From positions 163,670 through 227,669 of the forward strand of contig DIWE01000037.1 of the NCBI GenBank assembly GCA_002423435.1: 64,000 nucleotides of DNA, given 5' to 3'. Positions 25,480-34,022 of the stretch are shown here, one piece after another. This DNA comes from Clostridiales bacterium UBA6114. Lineage in GTDB: Bacteria > Bacillota > Clostridia > Oscillospirales > Butyricicoccaceae. Each line of letters opens with the position of its first letter. Positions within the stretch are counted from its first letter, which is position 1. Made by a program: the position numbers and the translations under genes. Under the pieces are notes generated by a model. That model searched no databases. It saw only the letters and a program-made list of their open reading frames with translations, and was not told the origin of the DNA.

Positions 25480-27534
25480 TTGGACAGATACATCGGTAAA
25501 TTACTGGACAACAGGTACGAGCTTCTTGAAATCGTCGGAACGGGCGGAATGGCGGTCGTCTACAAGGCCCTCTGCCATCGCTTAAACCGTTATGTCGCCA
25601 TTAAAATCCTGAAGGACGAGCATCTTGTCGACGCTGAATTCAGGCGCCGCTTTTATGACGAGGCGCAGGCCGTCGCCATGCTTTCCCACCCGAATATCGT
25701 CTCGGTTTACGATGTTTCGAGCACTGAAAACACGGAATACATCGTGATGGAGCTGATCGACGGCATTACCTTAAAGGAATACTTAAAGAAAAAGGGCGCG
25801 CTCTCCTGGAAAGAGACGCTTTATTTCACGACCCAGATTGCAAAGGCGCTTTCCCACGCGCACAAGCGCGGTATCATCCACCGCGATATAAAGCCGCAGA
25901 ACATCATGCTCCTTTCCGACGGCACCATCAAGGTCGCCGACTTCGGGATCGCCCGCCTGATGGAGCAGAGGAACAGCCATTTCACGCAGGAGGCGCTGGG
26001 CTCGGTGCATTATGTCGCGCCCGAACAGGCGAGGGGAAGCTATATCGACGCGCGCGCCGATCTGTATTCGCTCGGCGTTGTCATGTATGAGATGGAGACC
26101 GGGCGGCTGCCGTTCGAGGGTGATACGCCGGTTGCCGTCGCCCTGCAGCACATAAACGCGATTCCGCTGATGCCGAGGGAAGTAAAGTCCGACGTACCGG
26201 AAGCGCTCGAGGAAATCACAATGAGGGCGATGAGCCCGTCGCTTTCAAAGCGGTATTCCTCCGCCGACGATATGCTTGCGGATCTCGAAAAATTCCGCGT
26301 AAACCCCGGCATCACCTTTGCCTACCATGCGGAAAAGAGAAATCCGAACGAGGCAGACAGCGATATGGAGCGCACGCGGAAAATGGACATCCCCCGCGAC
26401 AAGGCAAGCCGGAAAAGCGGCGCGCTGAGCGGTTCCCGTCTGAATAAGAAAAAGTCATCCCCGGTAAAGCTTTTCAACCGAGGCCAGTCGGACAAACCCA
26501 GGGAGAGCGTCATGGAGCGTCCGATGAAATTCGGCCTTTTTCTGGCGACGGCATTTCTGATCGGCGCCATTATCTTCGCCTGGTACCTGGTAAATCCCGG
26601 CGGGAACGCGTCCCAGTTCGAAAGCGGGACCGCGCCCCCGCTCGTAGGGCGGGATTACGAAAACGACATTCTCCAGGATAAAGAGCTTACGGACAATTAT
26701 AATTTCCATGTGCAGGAAGAATTGTACGACGACGCGGTCCCGGCGGGCGCGGTGGTTTCCCAGTACCCGACCGAGGGCAGCGCCATCAAGAAGGGCGATA
26801 CGATCGAGCTGACGATAAGCCGCGGGGTGCGCACCTTTAAGCTCCCCGACGTGTCCAAGTACGAATCCAGGCAGGCGCAGCTCGAGCTCGAAAACCTGGG
26901 TCTTGTATGTAAGGGCAACGAAAAATATGAAAAATCCGACGAGATCGTGCAGGGCTATGTCATCCGGACCGAGCCGTCCGCGGATACGGAGGTAAAGGCC
27001 GGGGACAGCATCTCCCTTGTCGTCAGCCTCGGCAAAACGATCAGCCTTGTCAAGGTGCCGAGTGTCGTCGGGATGACCGAGGCGCAGGCGAAAAACGCCC
27101 TTGAGGCGGTCGGACTGATTCTGGGCGAGGTCGATACGCAGCAAAGCCAGAGCCCCAAAGGCGAGGTCATTGAGCAGAAGGTCCCCGCCCAGGTCGAGGT
27201 CGGCGAAAAAACCGTTATCGACATTGTCGTGAGCTCCGGCAACAGCACTTCGGACGATACCTCGGGCACGGGCACGGGCGGCGACAACAATAACGACGAC
27301 GGCACAACGCCGGTCACAAAGACAAAAACCGTGGTTGAGCCGATTGCCCTGCCGTCGACGCCGGAAAACCAGCATGTGGTCATTAAATTGAATGGAAGCG
27401 TTGTCTACGACAAAAATCACAAGGCTTCCGAAAAGCAGATTTCCGTGACGCTGACCGGTTCCGGCAGCGCCTATATGGCGGTATTTATCAATGATATGAA
27501 CGTGCCCAAGTACGAAAAAGTCATACTGTTTTAA
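25480..27534 (+). CDS. prkC: PASTA-domain Ser/Thr protein kinase (PrkC/StkP)
   Basis: This 684-aa transmembrane kinase has an N-terminal Hanks-type domain (residues ~10-270) with GTGGMAVVY, VAIKILK, HRDIKPQN and DFGIAR. A basic juxtamembrane region is followed by one transmembrane helix (about 350-370) and three extracellular PASTA repeats (~380-590). A Ser/Thr/Gly-rich linker leads to a C-terminal domain of unknown role. It senses muropeptides or lipid II in relatives. TTG 25480 is chosen over GTG 25471 because TAGGAGGTG (25465-25473) is then properly spaced. Confidence 0.95.
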   Translation: MDRYIGKLLDNRYELLEIVGTGGMAVVYKALCHRLNRYVAIKILKDEHLVDAEFRRRFYDEAQAVAMLSHPNIVSVYDVSSTENTEYIVMELIDGITLKEYLKKKGALSWKETLYFTTQIAKALSHAHKRGIIHRDIKPQNIMLLSDGTIKVADFGIARLMEQRNSHFTQEALGSVHYVAPEQARGSYIDARADLYSLGVVMYEMETGRLPFEGDTPVAVALQHINAIPLMPREVKSDVPEALEEITMRAMSPSLSKRYSSADDMLADLEKFRVNPGITFAYHAEKRNPNEADSDMERTRKMDIPRDKASRKSGALSGSRLNKKKSSPVKLFNRGQSDKPRESVMERPMKFGLFLATAFLIGAIIFAWYLVNPGGNASQFESGTAPPLVGRDYENDILQDKELTDNYNFHVQEELYDDAVPAGAVVSQYPTEGSAIKKGDTIELTISRGVRTFKLPDVSKYESRQAQLELENLGLVCKGNEKYEKSDEIVQGYVIRTEPSADTEVKAGDSISLVVSLGKTISLVKVPSVVGMTEAQAKNALEAVGLILGEVDTQQSQSPKGEVIEQKVPAQVEVGEKTVIDIVVSSGNSTSDDTSGTGTGGDNNNDDGTTPVTKTKTVVEPIALPSTPENQHVVIKLNGSVVYDKNHKASEKQISVTLTGSGSAYMAVFINDMNVPKYEKVILF

Positions 27535-27537
27535 CTG

Positions 27538-28422
27538 ATGATGCAGACAAAAGGAATTGTATTAAAAGGGATCGGCGGTTTCTATTACGTGGATACCGCA
27601 GACGGTATCTATGAGTGCCGCGCGCGGGGCAAGCTGAGACTCAGAGGCGAAAGCCCGCTTGCGGGCGACGAGGTCCTCATCGAGGCCGCCGAGGATAAAA
27701 CCGGATATCTGATGGAAATACTGCCGCGCAAAAATTCCCTCGTCCGCCCGGCGGTTTCGAATATCGACAATCTGTTCGTCGTCGCGTCCGAGGCCGACCC
27801 CAAAACCGATCTGTTTCTGATCGACAAGGTGTCCGTCATCGCCGTTCGGCAGAAAATCCGCGTCTTTGTTGTCCTGAATAAATGCGACCTCGACACGGCC
27901 GACGAATATTTCCGCATCTATACGGAGGCCGGGTTTACCGTAATCCGGACAAGCGCCGTGACACACGAGGGGATCGAAAAAGTCCGGGAACATCTCCCTG
28001 GAAAGCTGTCTGCTTTTACAGGAAATTCCGGGGTGGGGAAGTCCAGCCTGATCAACCTGCTCTTACCCGACCTGTATCTTGAAACCGGCGAACTGAGCCG
28101 GAAGATCGGGCGCGGATGCCATACGACGCGGAAGGTCGAGCTGATGAAGCTCCCGGAAGACACCTATGTCGCCGATACGCCGGGTTTTTCCGCCTTTGAC
28201 CTTACAAAAATGGATTCGCTTTCAAAGGAGGACCTCGAGGACGCCTTTTTTGAATTTTCCCCTTACCTCGGAAAATGCCGTTTCGTCGGATGCTCCCATG
28301 TAAAGGAAAAAGGCTGCGCGGTTTTAGGCGCGGTCAAAAGCGGGCTGATCCGGCAAAGCCGGCATAATAGTTATGTCTGCCTTTACGAAAGCGTGAAAAA
28401 CATGAAGGAATGGGAAAAATGA
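27538..28422 (+). CDS. rsgA: Ribosome small subunit-dependent GTPase A
   Basis: This 294-aa protein assists 30S maturation. It has an N-terminal OB-fold, a circularly permuted GTPase (NKCDLD before GNSGVGKSSLINL, then DTPGFSAFD) and a C-terminal zinc site (CRFVGCSHVKEKGCAV). It lies 3 nt after prkC. The following gene overlaps its stop by 4 nt; rpe, usually between rsgA and thiN in Bacillus, is missing. Confidence 0.95.
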   Translation: MMQTKGIVLKGIGGFYYVDTADGIYECRARGKLRLRGESPLAGDEVLIEAAEDKTGYLMEILPRKNSLVRPAVSNIDNLFVVASEADPKTDLFLIDKVSVIAVRQKIRVFVVLNKCDLDTADEYFRIYTEAGFTVIRTSAVTHEGIEKVREHLPGKLSAFTGNSGVGKSSLINLLLPDLYLETGELSRKIGRGCHTTRKVELMKLPEDTYVADTPGFSAFDLTKMDSLSKEDLEDAFFEFSPYLGKCRFVGCSHVKEKGCAVLGAVKSGLIRQSRHNSYVCLYESVKNMKEWEK

Positions 28423-29054
28423 CAAAGAGTGCGATCCTTTTCGGCGCGTCGAGGGAGGCCGATCTCTCCTATCTGGAGCCGCTGAAAAAGCGATGCCCCG
28501 GCGCGCTTGTCGTCTGCGCCGACGGGGGCGTGGCCGCGGCCCTGTCCGCCGGTTTTTCCCCGGACGTCGTCGCGGGCGATATGGACTCATCCGCCTCGCT
28601 GCCTCCGGGCTGCGAAATCATCCGTTTTGCGCCGGAAAAGGACGACCCGGACCTGAAAATATGCGCGAAAATCGCACTTTCGCGCGGCTGCCGCGATTTT
28701 GTGATCGTCGCGGCCTCCGGCGGGCGCCTGGATCATTATCTCGCGAATCTATACCTTTTGGAATATCTTTTTGAGCAGGGCGCCGACGCCGAGCTTTTAG
28801 ACGCGAAAAACTGTGTCTTCCTCCATAAGGGAGGTAAAATGACAATCAGAAGCGACCCCTCCTACCGCTATTTCGGTCTTATACCCTTAGACTACACGCT
28901 TTCCGGCGTGACCCTTCGCGGGCTTAAGTATCCGCTGAACGATGCTCTCTTGAAAAGGCCGGACGTGATCTCCGTAAGCAACGAGTTTGCCGGTGACGAG
29001 TTTTCGGTTGAAATTCAAAAGGGAAGGGCTCTTATCATATTTAGCCGCGAATAA
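28419..29054 (+). CDS. thiN: Thiamine diphosphokinase
   Basis: This 211-aa enzyme makes thiamine pyrophosphate from thiamine and ATP. Motifs CADGGVAAALSAG, VAGDMDSSASLP and VIVAASGGRLDHYLANL are characteristic. The start at 28419 overlaps the rsgA stop (ATGA); ATG 28410 is possible but has no room for a ribosome-binding site. The product is the cofactor of the TPP-dependent oxidoreductase at the window start, although the loci are 27 kb apart. Confidence 0.93.
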   Translation: MTKSAILFGASREADLSYLEPLKKRCPGALVVCADGGVAAALSAGFSPDVVAGDMDSSASLPPGCEIIRFAPEKDDPDLKICAKIALSRGCRDFVIVAASGGRLDHYLANLYLLEYLFEQGADAELLDAKNCVFLHKGGKMTIRSDPSYRYFGLIPLDYTLSGVTLRGLKYPLNDALLKRPDVISVSNEFAGDEFSVEIQKGRALIIFSRE

Positions 29055-29067
29055 GCGGCTTTTTTTT
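29043..29067 (+). terminator. Rho-independent terminator at thiN stop
   Basis: AGCCGC and GCGGCT form a 6-bp stem overlapping the thiN stop codon, followed by at least seven T. Confidence 0.85.
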
Positions 29068-29176
29068 ATGAATAAGCGTCTATCGTTGGAACCAAAATGT
29101 GCAAAACAAACTATACTGTATTGAACGGGCAAAATCGCAACATAATGATGGCCATCGATTTCGGAGGTGCGGCAAA

Positions 29177-29254
29177 ATGAAAGTAATCGTGGTAAAGCCC
29201 CCCAGGTTTTTACGAGGAATCCTCAAACGTTTTTTTGGCATGTACGACGATTAA
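29177..29254 (+). CDS. spoVM: Stage V sporulation protein M (25 aa)
   Basis: A 25-codon gene, too short for usual gene callers, encodes a peptide starting MKVIVVKPPRFLRGIL and ending FFGMYDD. Residue by residue it matches Bacillus SpoVM (26 aa) at K2, K7, P9, F11, L12, G14, I15 and G21; P9 is the helix-disrupting proline needed for curvature sensing. SpoVM recognises the convex forespore membrane and recruits SpoIVA. The ribosome-binding site CGGAGGTG is well placed 7 nt upstream. The location after thiN is the same as in Bacillus. sipL and spoIVA follow. Confidence 0.93.
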   Translation: MKVIVVKPPRFLRGILKRFFGMYDD

Positions 29255-29262
29255 TCATAAGA

Positions 29263-29295
29263 GTGCGCCGGTAATTGCGAAAACGGCGCACTTTT
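29263..29295 (+). terminator. Rho-independent terminator after spoVM
   Basis: GTGCGCCG (29263-29270) pairs with CGGCGCAC (29284-29291), followed by TTTT. The remaining gap to sipL (to 29472) holds a second hairpin (CAGCCC/GGGCTG near 29357-29380) and AT-rich sequence. Confidence 0.8.
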
Positions 29296-29472
29296 ATGTA
29301 GTAAAAACCGACCACAAATAAGAAAACGATTGCTTTAGGCAACACCGGAAGGAGCAGCCCTTTGTGAAACGGGGCTGTTTCTTCATTTTTTTTGAGGAAA
29401 AAAACATATTTACAGGATGGACGAAATATAAATTGAATAGATTTCATCCGAATAAAGGAGGATGGCACAGTA

Positions 29473-31002
29473 ATGGAACTCAAAAAGAGAACGGTCAAAT
29501 ATTATGAGTCCGTCATGGAAAAAAGTATCGTTCACAGTGAAAGCACCGATATGATCGTTTCCGATGCATATCCGGATTTTGAACGCATTATAAGCGCCGT
29601 AGGAAATGTCTATATCAAGGACAAGACGGCGCAAAACGGAAGAGTCCTGATTTCGGGTGTAGCCAGGGTAACGGCTCTGTGTATGCCGGAGGACGGCAGC
29701 AAGATCCACAGGATCGAAGTTCCCGTCAATTTTGCACATATTGAAGAGGGCAATTTCATTACACAAAATTCGCTGGTCTCGGTTGAGGCGAATGTCCGGA
29801 ATGTCGAGCCGCGAATGGCAAATCCCAGAAAAATTTCGGCCCGTGTCAATATAATGCTTAAAATCAGCGTGTTTGAGGCTTCGGAAAAGGAAATCTGCTT
29901 CGATATCGCGTCGGATGAAAACGAGAGGCTTCAGGTCCTCAAAAACCAATACGAGGCGTCGTTTGCAACAGACGTAAAGGAAAAGAGCTTTACGATCATT
30001 GAAGATATGGACATGGATTCGATGACTGCCTCGCAGGAGCTTTGCGGACATAAAATTTCAATGGCAAACGAGGAAGTGCGCGTCGTCAAAAACAAAGCGA
30101 TTGCAAAGGGCAACGCCATGATCCGCCTGATGGCGATGAATCCGGCGACCTTCGAGTTTTCAAGCATCGATTTCAAGCTGCCGTACTCGCAGATCCTTGA
30201 AATGGATGGGATCGATGAAAACTGCGAGATCAGCGTAACCTCCTGCATCAAAAACGCCGATCTCGTCGCGAACGAGGACGCGTCGAGCGGAGCGAAAAAA
30301 CTGCAGTGCATGATAGCCGTCGAAATTTTTGCCGTCGCTTATTCAAAGCAGATGATCAGCGCGGTCTGCGACGTTTACAGCACAAGCTACGATACGACAC
30401 TGGAGACAATGCCCTGCGCCTTTTCCTATCCGTGCGCGAAAAAAGAGCGCATCGTCGAAATCAATGAGATCGTGCCGTTCGACATGCAGGTGAAATCGAT
30501 CGTCGACTGGAACGTTGCCCTGGAGGCGCCGGAATACTGCACAGAGCCGGAAGCCGGGATCTGCACGACGGCCTATATCACGCTTCTCTACAAAAATGAG
30601 GCGGGCGAGCTTGTCTCGGGCACCAAAACCCTGCCGGTCAGCTTAAACGACGCTTATATGAGAAAGGATTTTTCGAACTGCAGCTGCGATTATACCTCCT
30701 TTCACGCGACCCCGACCTCGGACGGCACAGTTTCGGTCATGATGAGCGTTCTGTTTGTGACGACCGATAAGGACTGCGTAAAGATCCCGTACATCCAAAA
30801 GGTGGAACTCGGTCACGACCGCAAAAAGGGAGGAAACTGCAGCCTTTCGCTGATTCTCACCTACCTGCAGAGGGACGAAAGCCTGTGGTCGATCGCAAAG
30901 CGCTACAACACGACGGCAGCGGAGATCGCCGATGCAAACGGGTTTTCAACCGAAGAAAAAATTCCCCAGGGACGCATGCTCCTCATCCCGGTCGACAGAT
31001 AA
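29473..31002 (+). CDS. sipL: SipL: SpoIVA-interacting spore coat morphogenetic protein
   Basis: This 509-aa protein has an N-terminal half of DUF3794/SPOCS-type repeats and a C-terminal LysM domain (YLQRDESLWSIAKRYNTTAAE...). This is the architecture and length of clostridial SipL, the functional counterpart of SpoVID, which links SpoIVA to the forespore surface. It sits directly before spoIVA and after spoVM. Start ATG 29473 has AAAGGAGGATGG upstream. A weak sigma-E-like sequence (CATATTT ... ATATAAAT) is seen about 50 nt upstream. Confidence 0.92.
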   Translation: MELKKRTVKYYESVMEKSIVHSESTDMIVSDAYPDFERIISAVGNVYIKDKTAQNGRVLISGVARVTALCMPEDGSKIHRIEVPVNFAHIEEGNFITQNSLVSVEANVRNVEPRMANPRKISARVNIMLKISVFEASEKEICFDIASDENERLQVLKNQYEASFATDVKEKSFTIIEDMDMDSMTASQELCGHKISMANEEVRVVKNKAIAKGNAMIRLMAMNPATFEFSSIDFKLPYSQILEMDGIDENCEISVTSCIKNADLVANEDASSGAKKLQCMIAVEIFAVAYSKQMISAVCDVYSTSYDTTLETMPCAFSYPCAKKERIVEINEIVPFDMQVKSIVDWNVALEAPEYCTEPEAGICTTAYITLLYKNEAGELVSGTKTLPVSLNDAYMRKDFSNCSCDYTSFHATPTSDGTVSVMMSVLFVTTDKDCVKIPYIQKVELGHDRKKGGNCSLSLILTYLQRDESLWSIAKRYNTTAAEIADANGFSTEEKIPQGRMLLIPVDR

Positions 31003-31038
31003 ACGTCTTAATGCTTGTTCTAAAACGGACCTGCCGTA

Positions 31039-31069
31039 AATATATTAAAATAAGATAAAGTCATTCATG
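31039..31069 (+). promoter_or_regulatory. Candidate sigma-E promoter for spoIVA
   Basis: AATATATT (31039-31046) and CATTCATG (31062-31069) are separated by 15 nt and resemble the mother-cell sigma-E consensus. spoIVA is sigma-E dependent in Bacillus subtilis. The match at -10 is incomplete. Confidence 0.4.
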
Positions 31070-31110
31070 AAGTAAAGAAAATGAAGATAAAACCGCAAGG
31101 AGGAATGGGC

Positions 31111-32589
31111 GTGGAAAGCCGCAATATCTATGAAGAGATCGCGCTGAGAACAAACGGAGATATTTATATCGGCGTGGTGGGTCCTGTCCGTACGGGAAAA
31201 TCCACCTTTATAAAGCAGTTTATGGAGACCCTGGTCATTCCGAATATTGACAATGTTTATCGGCGCGAAAGGGCGAAAGACGAACTTCCCCAGAGCGGTT
31301 CCGGCAGGACCATTATGACGGCGGAGCCCAAGTTTGTACCGGAGGAAGCGGTCGAGGTCACCCTGGCCGCAAACACGAAGGTGAAAATCCGGATGATCGA
31401 CTGCGTCGGGTATATGGTGGGAAGTGCGCTCGGCCAGTATGAAGACGACATGCCCCGGATGGTGACGACTCCGTGGTTTGAAAAGCCCATTCCGATGAGC
31501 GAAGCGGCCGAAATCGGGACGAGGAAAGTAATCTCCGATCATTCGACGATCGGGCTTGTCGTCACGACGGACGGAAGCGTCACCGACATCCCGAGGGAAG
31601 ACTACATCGAGGCGGAAAGCCGAGTTATTAACGAATTGAAGGAACTGAACAAACCGTTCCTGGTGCTCCTGAACACGGCAAACCCGCTTTCCGAAACAGC
31701 CCAGAACATTAAAAAACAGATCGAAAGCACATACAATGTCCCCTGCATGGCGGTCGACTGCATGCGCCTTAACAAAGACGAAATCGGCGCGATCATCCGC
31801 CAGGTCCTTTACGAATTCCCGGTTTCGGAATTCGGAATCAAGCTCCCCAAATGGGTCGGTGCCCTGCCGTCCGGACATCCGCTTAAAGGGGCGATCTACG
31901 CGGGAATTATGGAACGCGCCGGCGCGTTGAAACGGATTCGAAACGTTGAGGGCATCGTCGCATCCTTCAAGGAAATCGAGAATATTACCGGGAGCTCGAT
32001 TGAAAGCATGAATTTGGGTGAAGGAAAGGTCGTCGCGTCCCTTACAATGTCGCAGGAGCTTTATTACAAAATTCTTTGCGAGTACACGGGGTTTGAGATT
32101 GAGGATGAAGGCGATCTCATTCCGCTCCTTTCAAAGCTTTCCGAAGTAAAACGCGAATATGACCGGCTTGCCGGCGCCCTGATGCAGGTGCGCCAGACCG
32201 GCTACGGAATTGTGATGCCGACCATTGACGAGCTTCGCCTGGAGGAGCCTGAGATCGTAAAACAGGGAGGACGCTTCGGCGTGAAGCTGCGCGCCTCCGC
32301 ACCGTCCATCCATCTGATCCAGGCCAATATACAAACCGAGGTTTCCCCCATTGTCGGAAGCGAAAAACAATCGGAAGAGCTCGTGCATTACCTTTTGTCG
32401 GAGTTTGAAGGAAAGCCGGAAAAAATCTGGGAGAGCAATATATTCGGGAAATCCCTGCATGAGCTTGTCGGCGAAGGCCTGAACAACAAACTAAACCGTA
32501 TGCCGGATGAGGCGCGCGGAAAACTCCAGGAGACGCTCGAGCGCATTATCAACGAGGGAAGCGGTGGACTCGTCTGCATCATTTTATAG
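31111..32589 (+). CDS. spoIVA: Stage IV sporulation protein A, coat basement ATPase
   Basis: The protein is 492 aa, the same length as in Bacillus subtilis. SpoIVA polymerises around the forespore using ATP to form the coat basement layer. GTG 31111 is the start: AAGGAGG (31097-31103) is 7 nt upstream and MESRNIYEEIALRTNGDIYI aligns to the family N-terminus. Walker A is GPVRTGKST with K30. The C-terminus GGLVCIIL is conserved and involved in forespore targeting. The spoVM-sipL-spoIVA cluster gathers three interacting components. Confidence 0.96.
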   Translation: MESRNIYEEIALRTNGDIYIGVVGPVRTGKSTFIKQFMETLVIPNIDNVYRRERAKDELPQSGSGRTIMTAEPKFVPEEAVEVTLAANTKVKIRMIDCVGYMVGSALGQYEDDMPRMVTTPWFEKPIPMSEAAEIGTRKVISDHSTIGLVVTTDGSVTDIPREDYIEAESRVINELKELNKPFLVLLNTANPLSETAQNIKKQIESTYNVPCMAVDCMRLNKDEIGAIIRQVLYEFPVSEFGIKLPKWVGALPSGHPLKGAIYAGIMERAGALKRIRNVEGIVASFKEIENITGSSIESMNLGEGKVVASLTMSQELYYKILCEYTGFEIEDEGDLIPLLSKLSEVKREYDRLAGALMQVRQTGYGIVMPTIDELRLEEPEIVKQGGRFGVKLRASAPSIHLIQANIQTEVSPIVGSEKQSEELVHYLLSEFEGKPEKIWESNIFGKSLHELVGEGLNNKLNRMPDEARGKLQETLERIINEGSGGLVCIIL

Positions 32590-32670
32590 ATCATAGAAAA
32601 GCTTCTGTTACTGACCGCGAACGATTGTACCGGACGGCAATAAAATAAACTTAAACGAATTTCACAAATC

Positions 32671-32700
32671 GGGCGGGCAAAGATCATGCCCGCCTCATTT
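32671..32700 (+). terminator. Probable terminator after spoIVA
   Basis: GGCGGGC (32672-32678) pairs with GCCCGCC (32688-32694), followed by TCATTT. The T-tract is interrupted. A second GCCCC/GGGGC hairpin lies at 32716-32734. Confidence 0.5.
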
Positions 32701-32845
32701 GTCGGGATTTTGCGGGCCCCTTATTTTCCGGGGCTGATCCGGGACATGCGGTGTTGTTTTTGAATTTTTTGAAAATCTGCGCCCGTTTGCGTTATTTTTC
32801 GGATACTTCTGAATATACATCAGTATGTAGTTTAACCTGATCAAT

Positions 32846-32957
32846 CGGCGCGCCGCTCGCCTTCATAAGCGGCAACCGCGGCGTATGCCGGGTAAGCTCC
32901 ATGCACCCGAAAAAGAGCTTATCTGGTATCTGTATTTCGCGGTGCATGGAGCTTACT
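32846..32957 (+). promoter_or_regulatory. Structured leader copy E6, upstream of spoIVFA (clearest switch)
   Basis: P0 is CGGC-GCGCC (32846-32854) with GGCGT-AT-GCCG (32880-32890), with a bulged AT. Inside is hairpin P1 (CCGCT/AGCGG) and the linker AACCGC. State B is a perfect 15-bp helix, 32893-32907 with 32941-32955, containing the Shine-Dalgarno GGAG. State A is a 15-bp helix, ATGCCGGGTAAGCTC (32885-32899) with GAGCTTATCTGGTAT (32915-32929), including three G-U pairs. State A needs both the B arm and the GCCG strand of P0. ATG 32958. Confidence 0.75.
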
Positions 32958-34022
32958 ATGTATGCCGTACGGAAAAGATATCGCAGGCTGAAAAAGCGCG
33001 GTGCATACGGACGAAGGTTAATGCGATACCCCGCCAAAAGGAGTGTGTCGTTTAAGTTTGGCCTTCTGCTTGCAGTGGTGCTGTTTGCGTTTGCGCTCAA
33101 ATATGTGGATAAGCCGCCGATATCGACCTTTAAGGAATTTGTGGCGGAGAACCTGGGCAGCGGGGATGAGATCAGGGACGCGGTCGCGGTGATCGGGAAA
33201 GCGGTAATCGGAGAAGACGGGTTGTGGGGATTTATCAATAACGCCGCCGTCAAGGTATTTAACCCGGATTCGGCAGAAGGAACCAAGGACGGCGGAGATC
33301 GCGCCGATGAAGCGCCGTCGACCGTAGACGACCCTGAAAGCCTGCCGACAATATCACCGAACGTCTTTGACGAAATCTCTCCTGAAAGCACCGGAGACAA
33401 TTTGTCGGCCGGTGCTTTTTTGACGCAGCAGCTTGTGTTTCGGCACGCGGAGGACTTAAAGGAAATCAATGCCCAAAGCTTTGCGAAATACGGGTACGGA
33501 CTTTCCGAAACCGAGCTTCCGGAGGGCGCAGACCTGCTTCTGATGAGGATTTTGAGGGAAAGCGAGCCTCCGGCGGACACACCGATCGAAAATCTCCCGG
33601 AAGAAGTCGACGGGACGGTCTACAAATTGTCTTTTTCCTACGCAACTCCCTTAAAAGGCGTTGTCACATCCCCGTTCGGGGCGCGGACCGACCCGCTAAA
33701 CGGCGAAGGCGCATTCCACCACGGCGTGGACATCGGCGCATCCAAAGGCACCGCGATCAAGGCATTTGCGGCCGGGACAGTCACGGACGTCGGGTCAAAC
33801 AGCGTCTACGGGAAATATCTGCGCATCGACCACGGCGGGGGCTTTACGTCGTTTTACGGGCACTGCAATAAGATCAATGTGAAAAAGGGCCAAAAAATAA
33901 AGCTTGGTCAGAAAATTGCGGAGGTCGGCAATACGGGGCGCTCCACCGGCCCCCACCTGCATTTTGAGCTCAGACGCTCGGACCTCATCTTAAATCCGTC
34001 GAACTATGTCAAATTCTCATAA
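32958..34022 (+). CDS. spoIVFA: SpoIVFA-like membrane protein with M23 (LytM) domain
   Basis: The protein (354 aa) has a basic N-terminus, one transmembrane helix (FKFGLLLAVVLFAFALKYV, about residues 35-53), a variable acidic linker and a C-terminal M23 peptidase fold (residues ~230-350). The metal-site motifs HHGVDIG and HLHFEL look intact. In Bacillus, SpoIVFA holds the pro-sigma-K protease SpoIVFB in check at the forespore membrane. Identity rests mainly on its overlap with the spoIVFB-like gene. ATG 32958 follows GGAG within leader E6. An unrelated M23 endopeptidase is the alternative. Confidence 0.8.
   Translation: MYAVRKRYRRLKKRGAYGRRLMRYPAKRSVSFKFGLLLAVVLFAFALKYVDKPPISTFKEFVAENLGSGDEIRDAVAVIGKAVIGEDGLWGFINNAAVKVFNPDSAEGTKDGGDRADEAPSTVDDPESLPTISPNVFDEISPESTGDNLSAGAFLTQQLVFRHAEDLKEINAQSFAKYGYGLSETELPEGADLLLMRILRESEPPADTPIENLPEEVDGTVYKLSFSYATPLKGVVTSPFGARTDPLNGEGAFHHGVDIGASKGTAIKAFAAGTVTDVGSNSVYGKYLRIDHGGGFTSFYGHCNKINVKKGQKIKLGQKIAEVGNTGRSTGPHLHFELRRSDLILNPSNYVKFS

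Noticed and set aside
26455..27420. 321-aa minus-strand frame opposite prkC
   Set aside because: Shadow of the GC-rich PASTA kinase coding strand; no ribosome-binding site or recognisable motif.
31081..31110. ATG 31081 or 31105 as spoIVA start
   Set aside because: The Shine-Dalgarno AAGGAGG lies between them and GTG 31111, and only the latter gives the family N-terminus with proper spacing.
31045..31878. 277-aa minus-strand frame opposite spoIVA
   Set aside because: Fully antisense to a highly conserved gene; composition is that of a reversed frame.
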